Source: Allobosea sp. CRIB-10 (GTDB lineage: Bacteria; Pseudomonadota; Alphaproteobacteria; Rhizobiales; Beijerinckiaceae). Taken from it: DNA of 64,000 nt. Both the position numbers and the translations under genes were made by a program. Under the pieces are notes generated by a model, which saw only the letters and a program-made list of their open reading frames with translations, had not been told where the DNA came from and did no database searches. The DNA lies in assembly GCF_900112185.1 (NCBI RefSeq), contig NZ_FOKP01000015.1, positions 62,001-126,000 on the forward strand, given 5' to 3'. Of this stretch, positions 9,619-17,656 are shown in pieces (within the stretch, counting starts at the first letter, position 1; every line of letters begins with the position of its first letter).

Positions 9619-11574
9619 TTAGCCGCCCAGCCGGTACTTCACGAAGCCTTCCCCGGCATCGCCGACCGGCTGCGCATTCAACGCCTCCGGCTTCTTGCTC
9701 ACGGCGGCCGGCGCGGTCGGGAAGGTGACGTTGACGTTCGCCGGCAGCGGCTTCAACGACCAGTTGCCGTCGGCGGCCGGGTTGATCGTCTTCTTCTCGA
9801 TGATGTAGCGCACGATCACGTCGCGATTGAGGTCGGGCGCCTCCAGCACCACCGTCGTCTTGGTGCCCGGGAAATTGCCGCCGCCGGAGGCGCGGTAATT
9901 ATTGGTGACGACGATGAACTCAGCCGTCTCGTTGATAGGCTTGCCCTGATAGGCGAGGTCGACGATGCGGCGCGCGTCGGGCGCCGCGAGCTTGCCGTCG
10001 CCATCATAGCGCGAGGCTTGCGTCACATCGATCTGGTAGCTGACGCCGTCGATCACGTCGAAATTGAAGGCCGGGAAGCCGGGATTGATCAGCGGCTGCT
10101 CCTCGGTTTTCGCCACGTCGATCCGGTTGAAGATGCCGGCCGAGCGCTCCAGCCATTCGCGGATCTGCGCGCCGGTGACTTTTACGATCTGCACGGTGTT
10201 CGGGTAGAGATAGATGTCGGCGACGTTCTTGATCGCGATCGGCCCGGCCGGGATGTCGGTGAAGAAGGCCGGCCCGGCGCGTCCGCCCGATTTGAACGGC
10301 GCGGCGGCCGAGAGCACGGGCAGGTCCTTGTGCGGCGTCTGCGCCAGCAAGGGCTTGGCGTAGGCGATCTGCGCCTCGGCCACGATCTGCACCGACGGGT
10401 CGTCGGCGACGAGGGCGAAATAGCTGTTGATCGGAGCGCTCGTCGTGCCGACCGGCTCGCGCATATAGCTCAGCGTCGCCTCGTGGTCGGCCTTCACCGT
10501 GGCGAGCACGGCCGCCTCGACCTCCGCCCTCGGCACGATCTTGCGGTCGGGCGTGCGCTCATAGATCGGCTTGGGATCGACCTTGAACTCGGCGACGCGC
10601 CAGCGTCCGTCGCGCTTCTCCAGTTCGAGGTCGACGATGCCGACATGCGAGCCCCAGAAGCCGGGCTGGCAGGCCGGCTTGCCGTGCAGCGAGCCCTTCT
10701 TGTTGTCGACGCCGGGAATGCCGTCGAAGGCCTTGCCGCCGGGGAAGACGAGATGCTGGTGGCCAGTCAGGACGACGTCGATGCCGTCGAGCCTGGCGAG
10801 GTGCAGCGCCGCGTTCTCCTCGCCGCCCTTGCGCTCGCCGCCGGCGATGCCGGAATGGCAGAGCGCGATGGTGAGGTCGGGGTGCGCCTGCGCGATCTCC
10901 GGCAGGTATTTCTGCGCGGCGTCGACGATATCCGTCGCGGTGACCTTGCGGTCGAGATTGCCCTTGTCCCACTGCATGATCTGCGGCGGCACGAAGCCGA
11001 TCACCGCGATGTTGAGGACATGCTTCGTCCCAGCCTCGTCCTCGAAGCTCTGCTCGAAGATGCGCCAGGGCTCGATCAGCGTACCGCCGCCGACCTTGTC
11101 GACATTGGCGCAGACGATCGGGAACTCGGCACGGGCGAGGCCGTGCTCGAGGAAGTCGAGCCCGTAGTTGAACTCGTGGTTGCCGAGCGTGCCGCATTGA
11201 TAGGGCAGGGCGTTCATCGCGGCGATCATCGGATGGGTCTCGCCGGCCTTCAGCCCCTTCTTGTAGGCGACGAAATCGCCGAGCGAGGAGCCCTGCAGGA
11301 AGTCGCCATTGTCGAAGAGCAGGCTGTTCTTCGCCTCGGCCTGGGCGGCCTTGATCAGGTTCGCCGTCTTGGCGAGGCCGACCGTGTCGTCGGGCGCGTC
11401 GCGGAAATAGTCATAGGGCACGACGTTGACGTGGAGGTCGCTGGTCTCCAGCAGCCGGAGCTTGAGCCTGGCCGGCGCCTGCGCAGCCAAGGGGCTGGAA
11501 AGCGCTCCGGCCGTGGCGATGGCGGCCCCGGCCTTGAGCGTGTCGCGGCGGCTGAAACGGGGGGCGCGGTCCAT
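9619..11574 (-). CDS. Bifunctional 2',3'-cyclic-nucleotide phosphodiesterase / 5'-nucleotidase, Tat-exported
   Basis: A 651-residue periplasmic enzyme of the CpdB/UshA family that releases phosphate and nucleosides from nucleotides. A twin-arginine leader (SRRDTLKAGAAIATAGAL) implies folding and metal loading in the cytoplasm before export. The metallophosphatase domain shows LLETSDLHVN, GTLGNHEFNYG, ALCHSGIAGGE and VVLTGHQHLVFPG, which supply the two-metal ligands. The C-terminal 5'-nucleotidase domain follows with NNYRASGGGNFPG. Two tandem ATGs exist. The second has AGGAG at six bases and is preferred. Confidence 0.88.
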   Translation of the reverse strand: MDRAPRFSRRDTLKAGAAIATAGALSSPLAAQAPARLKLRLLETSDLHVNVVPYDYFRDAPDDTVGLAKTANLIKAAQAEAKNSLLFDNGDFLQGSSLGDFVAYKKGLKAGETHPMIAAMNALPYQCGTLGNHEFNYGLDFLEHGLARAEFPIVCANVDKVGGGTLIEPWRIFEQSFEDEAGTKHVLNIAVIGFVPPQIMQWDKGNLDRKVTATDIVDAAQKYLPEIAQAHPDLTIALCHSGIAGGERKGGEENAALHLARLDGIDVVLTGHQHLVFPGGKAFDGIPGVDNKKGSLHGKPACQPGFWGSHVGIVDLELEKRDGRWRVAEFKVDPKPIYERTPDRKIVPRAEVEAAVLATVKADHEATLSYMREPVGTTSAPINSYFALVADDPSVQIVAEAQIAYAKPLLAQTPHKDLPVLSAAAPFKSGGRAGPAFFTDIPAGPIAIKNVADIYLYPNTVQIVKVTGAQIREWLERSAGIFNRIDVAKTEEQPLINPGFPAFNFDVIDGVSYQIDVTQASRYDGDGKLAAPDARRIVDLAYQGKPINETAEFIVVTNNYRASGGGNFPGTKTTVVLEAPDLNRDVIVRYIIEKKTINPAADGNWSLKPLPANVNVTFPTAPAAVSKKPEALNAQPVGDAGEGFVKYRLGG

Positions 11575-11643
11575 CATCGGCTCCTGAAGCAAGGTGCTGC
11601 GACAGACGCTAGCACCATGGCAGGACCGTGACACGGGGGTAAA

Positions 11644-11751
11644 CGTCATGCTCGGGCTTGACCCGAGCATCTCAGACCGGAAGAGGCTGCCATCAGCGCC
11701 TTCTCGTCATGAGATTCTCGGATCTGCGCTTCGCTCCGTCCGAGAATGACG
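11644..11751. repeat. Cloverleaf palindromic element, family C copy 1
   Basis: The element is bounded by CGTCAT (11644-11649) and ATGACG (11746-11751). It contains a GCTCGGG/CCCGAGC hairpin, a central ATCTC/GAGAT arm and a TCTCGG/CCGAGA arm. A clearly related inverted copy is at 51722-51829. It sits upstream of the nucleotidase gene and downstream of the MaoC-like gene. Confidence 0.75.
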
Positions 11752-11755
11752 TGCT

Positions 11756-12604
11756 TCAGCGGCTCACGCCCTCCATCCGCACCCGCCCGTCGGCGCCCTC
11801 GGTCCAGGCGGCGATGGCGCCGTCCGGGAGCCGTTTCGCCTTCACCTGGAACGCCTCGCCGGCGATCAGCGGCGCGAGCCCGCGATAGTCGAGCCGGATC
11901 GGCTCGCCGCCGGAGAGCGTCGCGATGATGTTCATGATCAGCGTCGCCTGGATCGGCCCGTGCACGACGAGCCCGGCATAAGCCTCGACGCCGGTGACAT
12001 AGGGCTGGTCGTAATGGATGCGGTGGCCGTTGAAGGTGAGCGCCGAATAGCGGAACAGCAGCACCGGATCGGCCTCGACCGTCCAGGTCAGGTCGGCGGC
12101 GCGTGGCTGCGGTGGTTGGGGCGGGGTCGGAGCAGGTGCTGGTTCGGCACCTGGCCTGGCGGCCTCGCGGTAGACGATGTTGTGGCGCTCGCGCAGCGCG
12201 ACTCCGCGGGCCGTGACGAGCTCGTGATCGACAGCGACGAAGCAGAGCGGGCCGCTGCGGCCATCCTTGTAGCTGACGTCGCCGATGGTCGAATGGCGGG
12301 TGACCTCGTCGCCGGTCCGCAACGGGCCGATCGTCTCGATCCGCCCGCCCGCCCACATCCGCCGCGGCAGCGGCACAGGTGGCAGGAACTCGCCCTTGGC
12401 GGCGTGCCCGTCCTGGCCCAGCGCCGCCATCGGTGAGATCGGCGGGGCGAGGCACCAGTGCAGGGCGAGCGGCGCTTCGCCTCGCTGGTATGGCGCCAGA
12501 TGAGGAGAGAACGTCGCCTCATAGCTGGCGACGAGCCGCGGCGTGATCAGGTCGGAGGCTTCCTCGGTCTTGCCGATCCAGGACTTCAGATGATCGATAT
12601 TCAT
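11756..12604 (-). CDS. MaoC/FAS1-like hydratase (mesaconyl-C4-CoA or itaconyl-CoA hydratase-like)
   Basis: A 282-residue double hot-dog protein. The N-terminal half resembles the FAS1-like dehydratase domain (LALHWCLAPPISPMAALGQD, then PLPRRMWAGGRI). The C-terminal half has a MaoC-like hydratase block with FNGHRIHYDQPYVTGVEAYAG, where His and Asp would be catalytic, and LVVHGPIQATLI. Relatives hydrate mesaconyl-C4-CoA or itaconyl-CoA to citramalyl-CoA. The start follows the acyl-CoA dehydrogenase stop by five bases. Together with that gene and the CoA-transferase it suggests CoA activation, oxidation and hydration of a short dicarboxylate. That pathway is inferred. Confidence 0.75.
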   Translation of the reverse strand: MNIDHLKSWIGKTEEASDLITPRLVASYEATFSPHLAPYQRGEAPLALHWCLAPPISPMAALGQDGHAAKGEFLPPVPLPRRMWAGGRIETIGPLRTGDEVTRHSTIGDVSYKDGRSGPLCFVAVDHELVTARGVALRERHNIVYREAARPGAEPAPAPTPPQPPQPRAADLTWTVEADPVLLFRYSALTFNGHRIHYDQPYVTGVEAYAGLVVHGPIQATLIMNIIATLSGGEPIRLDYRGLAPLIAGEAFQVKAKRLPDGAIAAWTEGADGRVRMEGVSR

Positions 12605-12609
12605 CGGGC

Positions 12610-13773
12610 TCAGTAGCTTCTCGGCATGCCGAGCACATGCTCGGCGAGATAGGACAGGATCAGGTTGGTCGAGATCGGCGCGACCTGGTAGAGCCGCGTC
12701 TCCCTGAACTTGCGCTCGATGTCGTATTCCTCGGCGAAGCCGAAGCCGCCATGGGTTTGCACACAAGCATTGGCCGCCTCGAAGGAGGCATCCGCCGCCA
12801 GCATCTTGGCCATGTTGGCTTCCGCGCCCGGATTGGCGCCGGCCTCGTAGAGCCGGATCGCCTCGCGCACCATCAGTTCCGCCGCGCGCATATTGGCGTA
12901 GGCTTTCGCGATCGGGAACTGGATGCCCTGGTTCTGGCCAATCGGCCGGCCGAAGACCTGGCGCTCCTTGGCGTAGCTCGACGCCTTGTCGATGAACCAT
13001 TTCGCATCGCCGACGCATTCGGCGGCGATCAGGATGCGCTCGGCATTCATGCCGGAGAGGATGTAGCGGAAGCCCTTGCCCTCCTCGCCGACGAGGTTGG
13101 CGGCGGGGACCCTGACATTGTCGAAGAAGACCTCGGTGGTGGCGTGGTTCATCATCGTGCGGATCGGCCGGATGGTGAGGCCGGCCTGAAGCGCTTCGCG
13201 CATGTCCAAGATGAAGACCGAGAGTCCGTCGGTGCGCTTTTGCACCTGGTCGCGCGGCGTGGTGCGGGCGAGCAGCAGCATCAGGTCGGACTGCGCCGCC
13301 CGGCTGGTCCAGATCTTCTGGCCGTTGACGATGTAGTGGTCGCCCTCGCGGCGGGCGGTGGTGCGCAGCGCGGTGGTGTCGGTGCCGCTGGTCGGCTCGG
13401 TGACGCCGAAGGCCTGCAGGCGCAACTCGCCCGAGGCGACCTTCGGCAGATAGCGCTGCTTCTGGTCCTGCGTGCCGTGGCGCAGCACCGTGCCCATCAC
13501 ATACATCTGGGCATGGCAGGCGGCACCGTTGCAGCCCTGCCGTTGGATCTCTTCCATGATGACGGCGGCGGCCGAGAGCGGCAGGCCGGCGCCGCCGTAT
13601 TCTTCGGGAATCAGCGCCGAGAGGAAACCGCTCTCGGTGAGCGCCGTCACGAACTCGCTGGGATAGGCCATCTCGCGGTCGAGCTTGCGCCAGTATTCCC
13701 CGGGAAAGCCGGCGCAGAGCCTGGCGACCGCCTCTCGGATGTCGGTGTGATCGTTCGGTGTCGTCATGCTCAT
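12610..13773 (-). CDS. Acyl-CoA dehydrogenase with relocated catalytic base
   Basis: A 387-residue FAD enzyme that makes the 2,3-enoyl-CoA. FGVTEPTSGTDTTALRT and YIVNGQKIWTSRA are the flavin and substrate blocks. QTHGGFGFAEEYDIERKFRE is the C-terminal family signature. Where most members have the catalytic Glu in YEGT, this one reads YQVAP. A glutamate at residue 245, in GMNAERILIAA, occupies the position used as base by isovaleryl-CoA dehydrogenase, so activity is probably retained. The gene starts one base after the CoA-transferase stop. MTT two codons in is an alternative start. Confidence 0.85.
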   Translation of the reverse strand: MSMTTPNDHTDIREAVARLCAGFPGEYWRKLDREMAYPSEFVTALTESGFLSALIPEEYGGAGLPLSAAAVIMEEIQRQGCNGAACHAQMYVMGTVLRHGTQDQKQRYLPKVASGELRLQAFGVTEPTSGTDTTALRTTARREGDHYIVNGQKIWTSRAAQSDLMLLLARTTPRDQVQKRTDGLSVFILDMREALQAGLTIRPIRTMMNHATTEVFFDNVRVPAANLVGEEGKGFRYILSGMNAERILIAAECVGDAKWFIDKASSYAKERQVFGRPIGQNQGIQFPIAKAYANMRAAELMVREAIRLYEAGANPGAEANMAKMLAADASFEAANACVQTHGGFGFAEEYDIERKFRETRLYQVAPISTNLILSYLAEHVLGMPRSY

Positions 13774-13774
13774 C

Positions 13775-14917
13775 TCAGGCTGATCGTGCCGCCTTCGCCG
13801 CAAATTCGCGGCGCAGTGCTTCGTCATGCTCACCAAGGCTAGGTGGCGCCCGCATCGGCACGCGCTTGCCATCGACCAGTACCGGCGGCGCCAGCACCTC
13901 GATGGGGCCGTTCGGGGTCGGGACGGGCAAGGCGGTCGCGGCCGGATGGTCGATCAGATCGGCCATCGTCGAGACGGTGCCATAGGCGATGCGGGCGGCA
14001 TCGAGCCCGGCCGCCGTCTCGGCGTAAGAGCGGCTGATCAGGATCGCCTGGATCGCGGCGTCGAGGGCAGGGCGGTTGCGCACGCGCAGGACATTGCTGG
14101 CGAAGCGCGGGTCGTCGAGGAGGCTGGGATCGGCCAGCACGTCGCGGGCGATGATCTGCCATTCGCGCTCGCTCTGGATCGAGATCAGCACCTCGGCATC
14201 GGTGAGGCGGAAGACGCCATAGGGCGCGATCGAGGGGTGGGCGAGGCCAAGCCGCGGCGGCTCGATCCCGCCATAGCGCCGGGTCAGATAGGGCACGTTC
14301 ATCAGGTCGGCGATGGTGTCGAACAGCGAGAGCTGGATGCGCGAGCCTTCGCCGGTGCGCTCGCGCCGGATCAAGGCCTCAAGGATCGCGGCATAGGCGG
14401 CATTGCCGGTGGCGATGTCGGCGATCGAGATGCCGATCCGCGTTGGCCCGGAGTCAGGGCTGCCGGTGACGGCGGCAAGGCCTGTTTCCGCCTGGATCAG
14501 GAGATCATAGGCCTTCTTGGTGTAGTGCGGCGTGCCCGGCGCATAGCCGGAGATGTCGCAGGTGATCAGCTTGCGGTGGCGCTTCCGCAAGGCCTCGCTG
14601 CCGATGCCGAGCCGGTCGGTCGCGCCAGGCGCGAAGTTCTGGATGAAGACGTCGGCTTCGGCGAGCATCGCCTCGACCAGGGCGAGGTCATTCGGATCCT
14701 TGAGGTCGACCCGGCAGGATTCCTTGCCGCGGTTGATCCAGACGAAATAGGAGGAGAGGCCCCCGGCATAATCGTCATAGCCGCGCGAGAAATCGCCCTC
14801 CTCGCGCTCCAGCTTGATGACGCGCGCACCGGCATCGGCGAGCCGGCAGCTCGCCATTGGAGCGGCCACCGCCTGCTCCAGCGCCACCACCAGGATTCCA
14901 TCGAGAGCATTCGTCAT
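13775..14917 (-). CDS. CaiB/BaiF (class III) CoA-transferase
   Basis: A 380-residue family III CoA-transferase, which forms an aspartyl-CoA anhydride to move CoA between carboxylic acids. VVALEQAVAAPMASCRLADA and GARVIKLEREEGDFSRGYD are the N-terminal family blocks. SSYFVWINRGKESCRVDLK follows, and DVFIQNFAPGATDRLGI is the segment next to the active-site region. Donor and acceptor are unknown. It leads the leftward operon with the acyl-CoA dehydrogenase and the hydratase. The start is chosen on family alignment because the upstream frame runs into a repeat element. Its ribosome site is weak. Confidence 0.85.
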   Translation of the reverse strand: MTNALDGILVVALEQAVAAPMASCRLADAGARVIKLEREEGDFSRGYDDYAGGLSSYFVWINRGKESCRVDLKDPNDLALVEAMLAEADVFIQNFAPGATDRLGIGSEALRKRHRKLITCDISGYAPGTPHYTKKAYDLLIQAETGLAAVTGSPDSGPTRIGISIADIATGNAAYAAILEALIRRERTGEGSRIQLSLFDTIADLMNVPYLTRRYGGIEPPRLGLAHPSIAPYGVFRLTDAEVLISIQSEREWQIIARDVLADPSLLDDPRFASNVLRVRNRPALDAAIQAILISRSYAETAAGLDAARIAYGTVSTMADLIDHPAATALPVPTPNGPIEVLAPPVLVDGKRVPMRAPPSLGEHDEALRREFAAKAARSA

Positions 14918-14962
14918 CTTTGGTCTGCTTCGTCCGCCAGCCGTCGCCTTCTTGCCCCACAA

Positions 14963-15081
14963 GCCCTCATCCTGAGGAGCGAGCAAAGCTCGCGTCTCGA
15001 AGGATGCTTCAGGAGGCTCCGGAACCAGCTGGAGCATCCTTCGAGACGCGCTCCTCAAGGAGCGCTCCTCAGGATGAGGGC
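14963..15081. repeat. Palindromic intergenic element, family B copy 1
   Basis: GCCCTCATCCTGAGGAGC at the left is complementary to GCTCCTCAGGATGAGGGC at the right. A long central arm pairs GCGTCTCGAAGGATGCT with AGCATCCTTCGAGACGC, and there are two short side arms. It occupies most of the 372-base gap between the divergent CoA-transferase and binding-protein genes, so both promoters must lie around it. The rest of the gap (14918-14962 and 15082-15289) shows no gene. Confidence 0.8.
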
Positions 15082-15289
15082 TGAGGATGTGGCGAGAGGT
15101 GGCTTTCGGCCTCGGGAAGTCAAATAGCGTTTCGCGATGGCGGCCATAGCGCCCGGCTCCATAGAAAAACCCTATGGCCTTCATCGCTTTATCCTTCTTG
15201 TCCGACTGCGGGCTCTATGCGCCCCTTTTCGCCGGACGAGGCGCCGCCGAAGAGCGCCCGATGTCATGCGAGATTCAGGGAGGATGCTC

Positions 15290-16585
15290 ATGAAGACGAT
15301 GAAACTGGCGCTGGTCGCGCTGGCTAGTACGCTGCTCGCAAGTTCGGCCATGGCGCAGGACAAGCCGAAGGAGCTGGTGGTCGGCATTGCCACCTTCCTG
15401 TCGGGCCCGGCCTCCGTGTTCGGCGTACCCGGCCGTAACGCTGCCGACCTCCTGATCGCGGAGATCAACGCCAAGGGCGGTGTGCTCGGCGTGCCGGTGA
15501 AGCCGGTCTATGTCGATGAGGGTGCCGGCACCAATCAGCTCCTCTCCGAATATCGCCGCGTCGTGCAGGAGCAGGGCGCGCAGGTGATGCTGGGCGCAAT
15601 CTCCTCCGGCTCCTGCAATGCGCTCGCCCCGGTCGCGGAGGACCTCAAGGTCGTCAACGTGATGTGGGATTGCGGCACACAGACCATCTTCGAGGACGGC
15701 AAGTGGAAATACTCCGTCCGCACCCAGGCTCATGCCGGCGCCGAGATGATGGCGACCTTGCTCTACCTGATGAAGGTGAAGCCCGACTTCAAATCGGTCG
15801 CGGTGGTCAACCAGGACTATGCCTGGGGCCGTGAATCCTGGGCGCTGCTGCAGGCCGGCCTCAAGGCGCTGAAGCCCGACGTCAAGGTCGTCGCCGAGCT
15901 CTTCCCGAAATTCGGCGCGCCTGATTTCTCGACCGAGATCACCCGCCTCTCGGCGCTGCGGCCGGACGTCGTGATCTCGACCTCCTGGGGCGGCGATCTC
16001 GACACCTTCGTCCAGCAGGCGGCGGCGCGCGGTCTCCTGAAGCAGTCGACCTTCGTGCTGCCGCTGGCGGAAAGCTCGCTGGAGCGGCTCGGCAATGTCC
16101 TGCCGGAGGGCGTCATCGTCGGCAGCCGCGGCGACCATTACTGGCGCCATCCCAAGCACAAGGATGCGCCGGAGATGCAAGCCTTCGTCAAGGCGTACAA
16201 GGACAAGACCGGCGTCTATCCGATCTACCCGACCTTCCACATGCAGCAGGCCCTGACTGGCCTGGTGAAGGCCTATGAGAAGGCCGGCGCCGGTGGCAAA
16301 TGGCCGAGCAAGGAAGAGGTCATCGCCGCCTTCGAGGGGCTGGAGTTCAAGTCGCTCACCGGCACGATCACCATCCGTGCGGATCATCAGGGGCTGGAGG
16401 ACCAGCTGCTCGGCACCACCAAGCGCGTGCCGGAATTCCCCTTCGCGGTCTACGACAAGATGGCGCTCTATCCCGGCAAGCTGGTGACCACGCCGCTCGG
16501 CGAGAAGTCGCTCGACTGGTTCGCCAAGGTGAAGCCGGACCTCGTCACCGACAAGTCGATCGAGACCTTCGACTACGCGAAGTAG
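15290..16585 (+). CDS. ABC transporter substrate-binding protein (Peripla_BP_6, LIV-type)
   Basis: A 431-residue exported binding protein. A signal peptide ends in SSAMAQ near residue 23. LVVGIATFLSGPASVFGVPG opens the type-1 periplasmic fold, and LIAEINAKGGVLGVPVKPVY and LLSEYRRVVQEQGAQVM are standard LIV-type blocks. The start is the ATG six bases after AGGGAGG. It leads an importer operon (binding protein, two permeases, two ATPases). The ligand is unknown, but the divergent CoA-transferase operon points to an organic acid rather than a branched-chain amino acid. Confidence 0.9.
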   Translation: MKTMKLALVALASTLLASSAMAQDKPKELVVGIATFLSGPASVFGVPGRNAADLLIAEINAKGGVLGVPVKPVYVDEGAGTNQLLSEYRRVVQEQGAQVMLGAISSGSCNALAPVAEDLKVVNVMWDCGTQTIFEDGKWKYSVRTQAHAGAEMMATLLYLMKVKPDFKSVAVVNQDYAWGRESWALLQAGLKALKPDVKVVAELFPKFGAPDFSTEITRLSALRPDVVISTSWGGDLDTFVQQAAARGLLKQSTFVLPLAESSLERLGNVLPEGVIVGSRGDHYWRHPKHKDAPEMQAFVKAYKDKTGVYPIYPTFHMQQALTGLVKAYEKAGAGGKWPSKEEVIAAFEGLEFKSLTGTITIRADHQGLEDQLLGTTKRVPEFPFAVYDKMALYPGKLVTTPLGEKSLDWFAKVKPDLVTDKSIETFDYAK

Positions 16586-16602
16586 GCCCCGTACATACTC
16601 GC

Positions 16603-16702
16603 CGTCATCCCGGACACGCCGCGAAGCGGCGCTGATCCGGGATCCATTCCTGAACCGTTCCGGAATGGATCCCGGGTCTCCCTGCGGTCGCCCGGGATGA
16701 CG
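16603..16702 (+). repeat. Cloverleaf palindromic element, family A copy 2
   Basis: CGTCAT at the left pairs with ATGACG at the right. Arm 1 pairs GCCGC/GCGGC around a gaa loop. The central arm pairs GGGATCCATTCC with GGAATGGATCCC, and arm 3 pairs CCCGGG with CCCGGG. It lies 17 bases after the binding-protein stop and 48 bases before the first permease gene. Confidence 0.85.
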
Positions 16703-16750
16703 GCGCTCTCGTAGACGGCTACTCGATCGGCTTTCTGAAGAACGGACCGC

Positions 16751-17656
16751 ATGCCTCCTGAAATGCTTCTCCTCGCCGCGCTCGACGGCCTGGCTTATGG
16801 CTCGCTGATCTTCCTGGTCGCGGTCGGGCTGTCGCTGATCTTTGGCGTGCTCGGCATCGTCAATGTCGCCCATGGCTCGTTCTATGCGATCGGCGCCTAT
16901 GTCGCGGCAGCTGCCGTGCTCGCCCTCGGCGCCGCCGGCCTGCCGACCTGGCTCGCCTTCCCGGCGCTGCTGCTCGCCGCCGCGCTGGTCGGCATCCTCG
17001 TCGGCGGCCTCGTCGAGATCGCCCTACTGCGCCGGGTCTACGGCAAGGAGGAGGTGCTGCAGCTGATCGTCACCTTCGCCGTCTTCATGATCCTGGAGGA
17101 TGCGCAGAAGGTCGTCTTCGGCGTTCAGCCCTATTTCGCCAACGCCCCGATGAACTGGCTCGGCACGGTCGAGGTCTTCGGCATCTTCTACACCACCTAC
17201 CAGCTCGTCCTGATGCCGCTGGTCGCCCTCGCGGTGCTGCTCGGCCTGCGTTTCTTCCTGCGTCGCACCAGCTTCGGCCGCGCCATCGTCGCGGTGACGC
17301 AGGATCGCGAGGCCGCGACCGCGATGGGCATCGACGCGGCGCGCGTCTACCTGATCACCTTCATCATCGGCGCCTCGCTGGCAGCGCTCGGCGGCGCGCT
17401 CGCCTCGGCCACGACCTCGCTGACGCCCGGCATCGGCGCCGGGACGCTCGTCCTGTCCTTCGCGGTCGCGGCGACGGCCGGGCTCGGCCGCATCGAGGGC
17501 GCGGCGGTCGCTGCGCTGCTGATCGGCCTCGGACGCTCGGCCGCAGTCTATTTCGCGCCGGAGTTCGACGTGCTGATCCCCTATCTCATCATGATGCTCG
17601 TGCTGCTGGTCCGTCCCCAGGGCCTGTTCTCGACAGTGCAGACGAGGAAGGTGTGA
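16751..17656 (+). CDS. LivH-type ABC permease
   Basis: A 301-residue inner-membrane permease with about eight helices. ALDGLAYGSLIFLVAVGLSL and GVLGIVNVAHGSFYAIGAYV are the family's N-terminal blocks. FGRAIVAVTQDREAATAMGI is the cytoplasmic loop that contacts the ATPase. It forms the import channel with the LivM-type protein, whose ATG overlaps this stop (gTGATGg), giving translational coupling. It starts 48 bases beyond a family A palindrome that separates it from the binding-protein gene. Confidence 0.9.
   Translation: MPPEMLLLAALDGLAYGSLIFLVAVGLSLIFGVLGIVNVAHGSFYAIGAYVAAAAVLALGAAGLPTWLAFPALLLAAALVGILVGGLVEIALLRRVYGKEEVLQLIVTFAVFMILEDAQKVVFGVQPYFANAPMNWLGTVEVFGIFYTTYQLVLMPLVALAVLLGLRFFLRRTSFGRAIVAVTQDREAATAMGIDAARVYLITFIIGASLAALGGALASATTSLTPGIGAGTLVLSFAVAATAGLGRIEGAAVAALLIGLGRSAAVYFAPEFDVLIPYLIMMLVLLVRPQGLFSTVQTRKV

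Noticed and set aside
9397..11631. Long open frame of 744 codons on the plus strand across the nucleotidase gene
   Set aside because: It is the antisense shadow of the clearly homologous minus-strand nucleotidase. The product is Arg/Asp/Val-rich with no family motif, typical of GC-rich antisense frames.
14963..15081. CRISPR array, suspected because similar roughly 120-bp units recur at 14963, 20057, 25435 and 29799
   Set aside because: The units are single, palindromic and thousands of bases apart. There are no short direct repeats with spacers and no cas genes.
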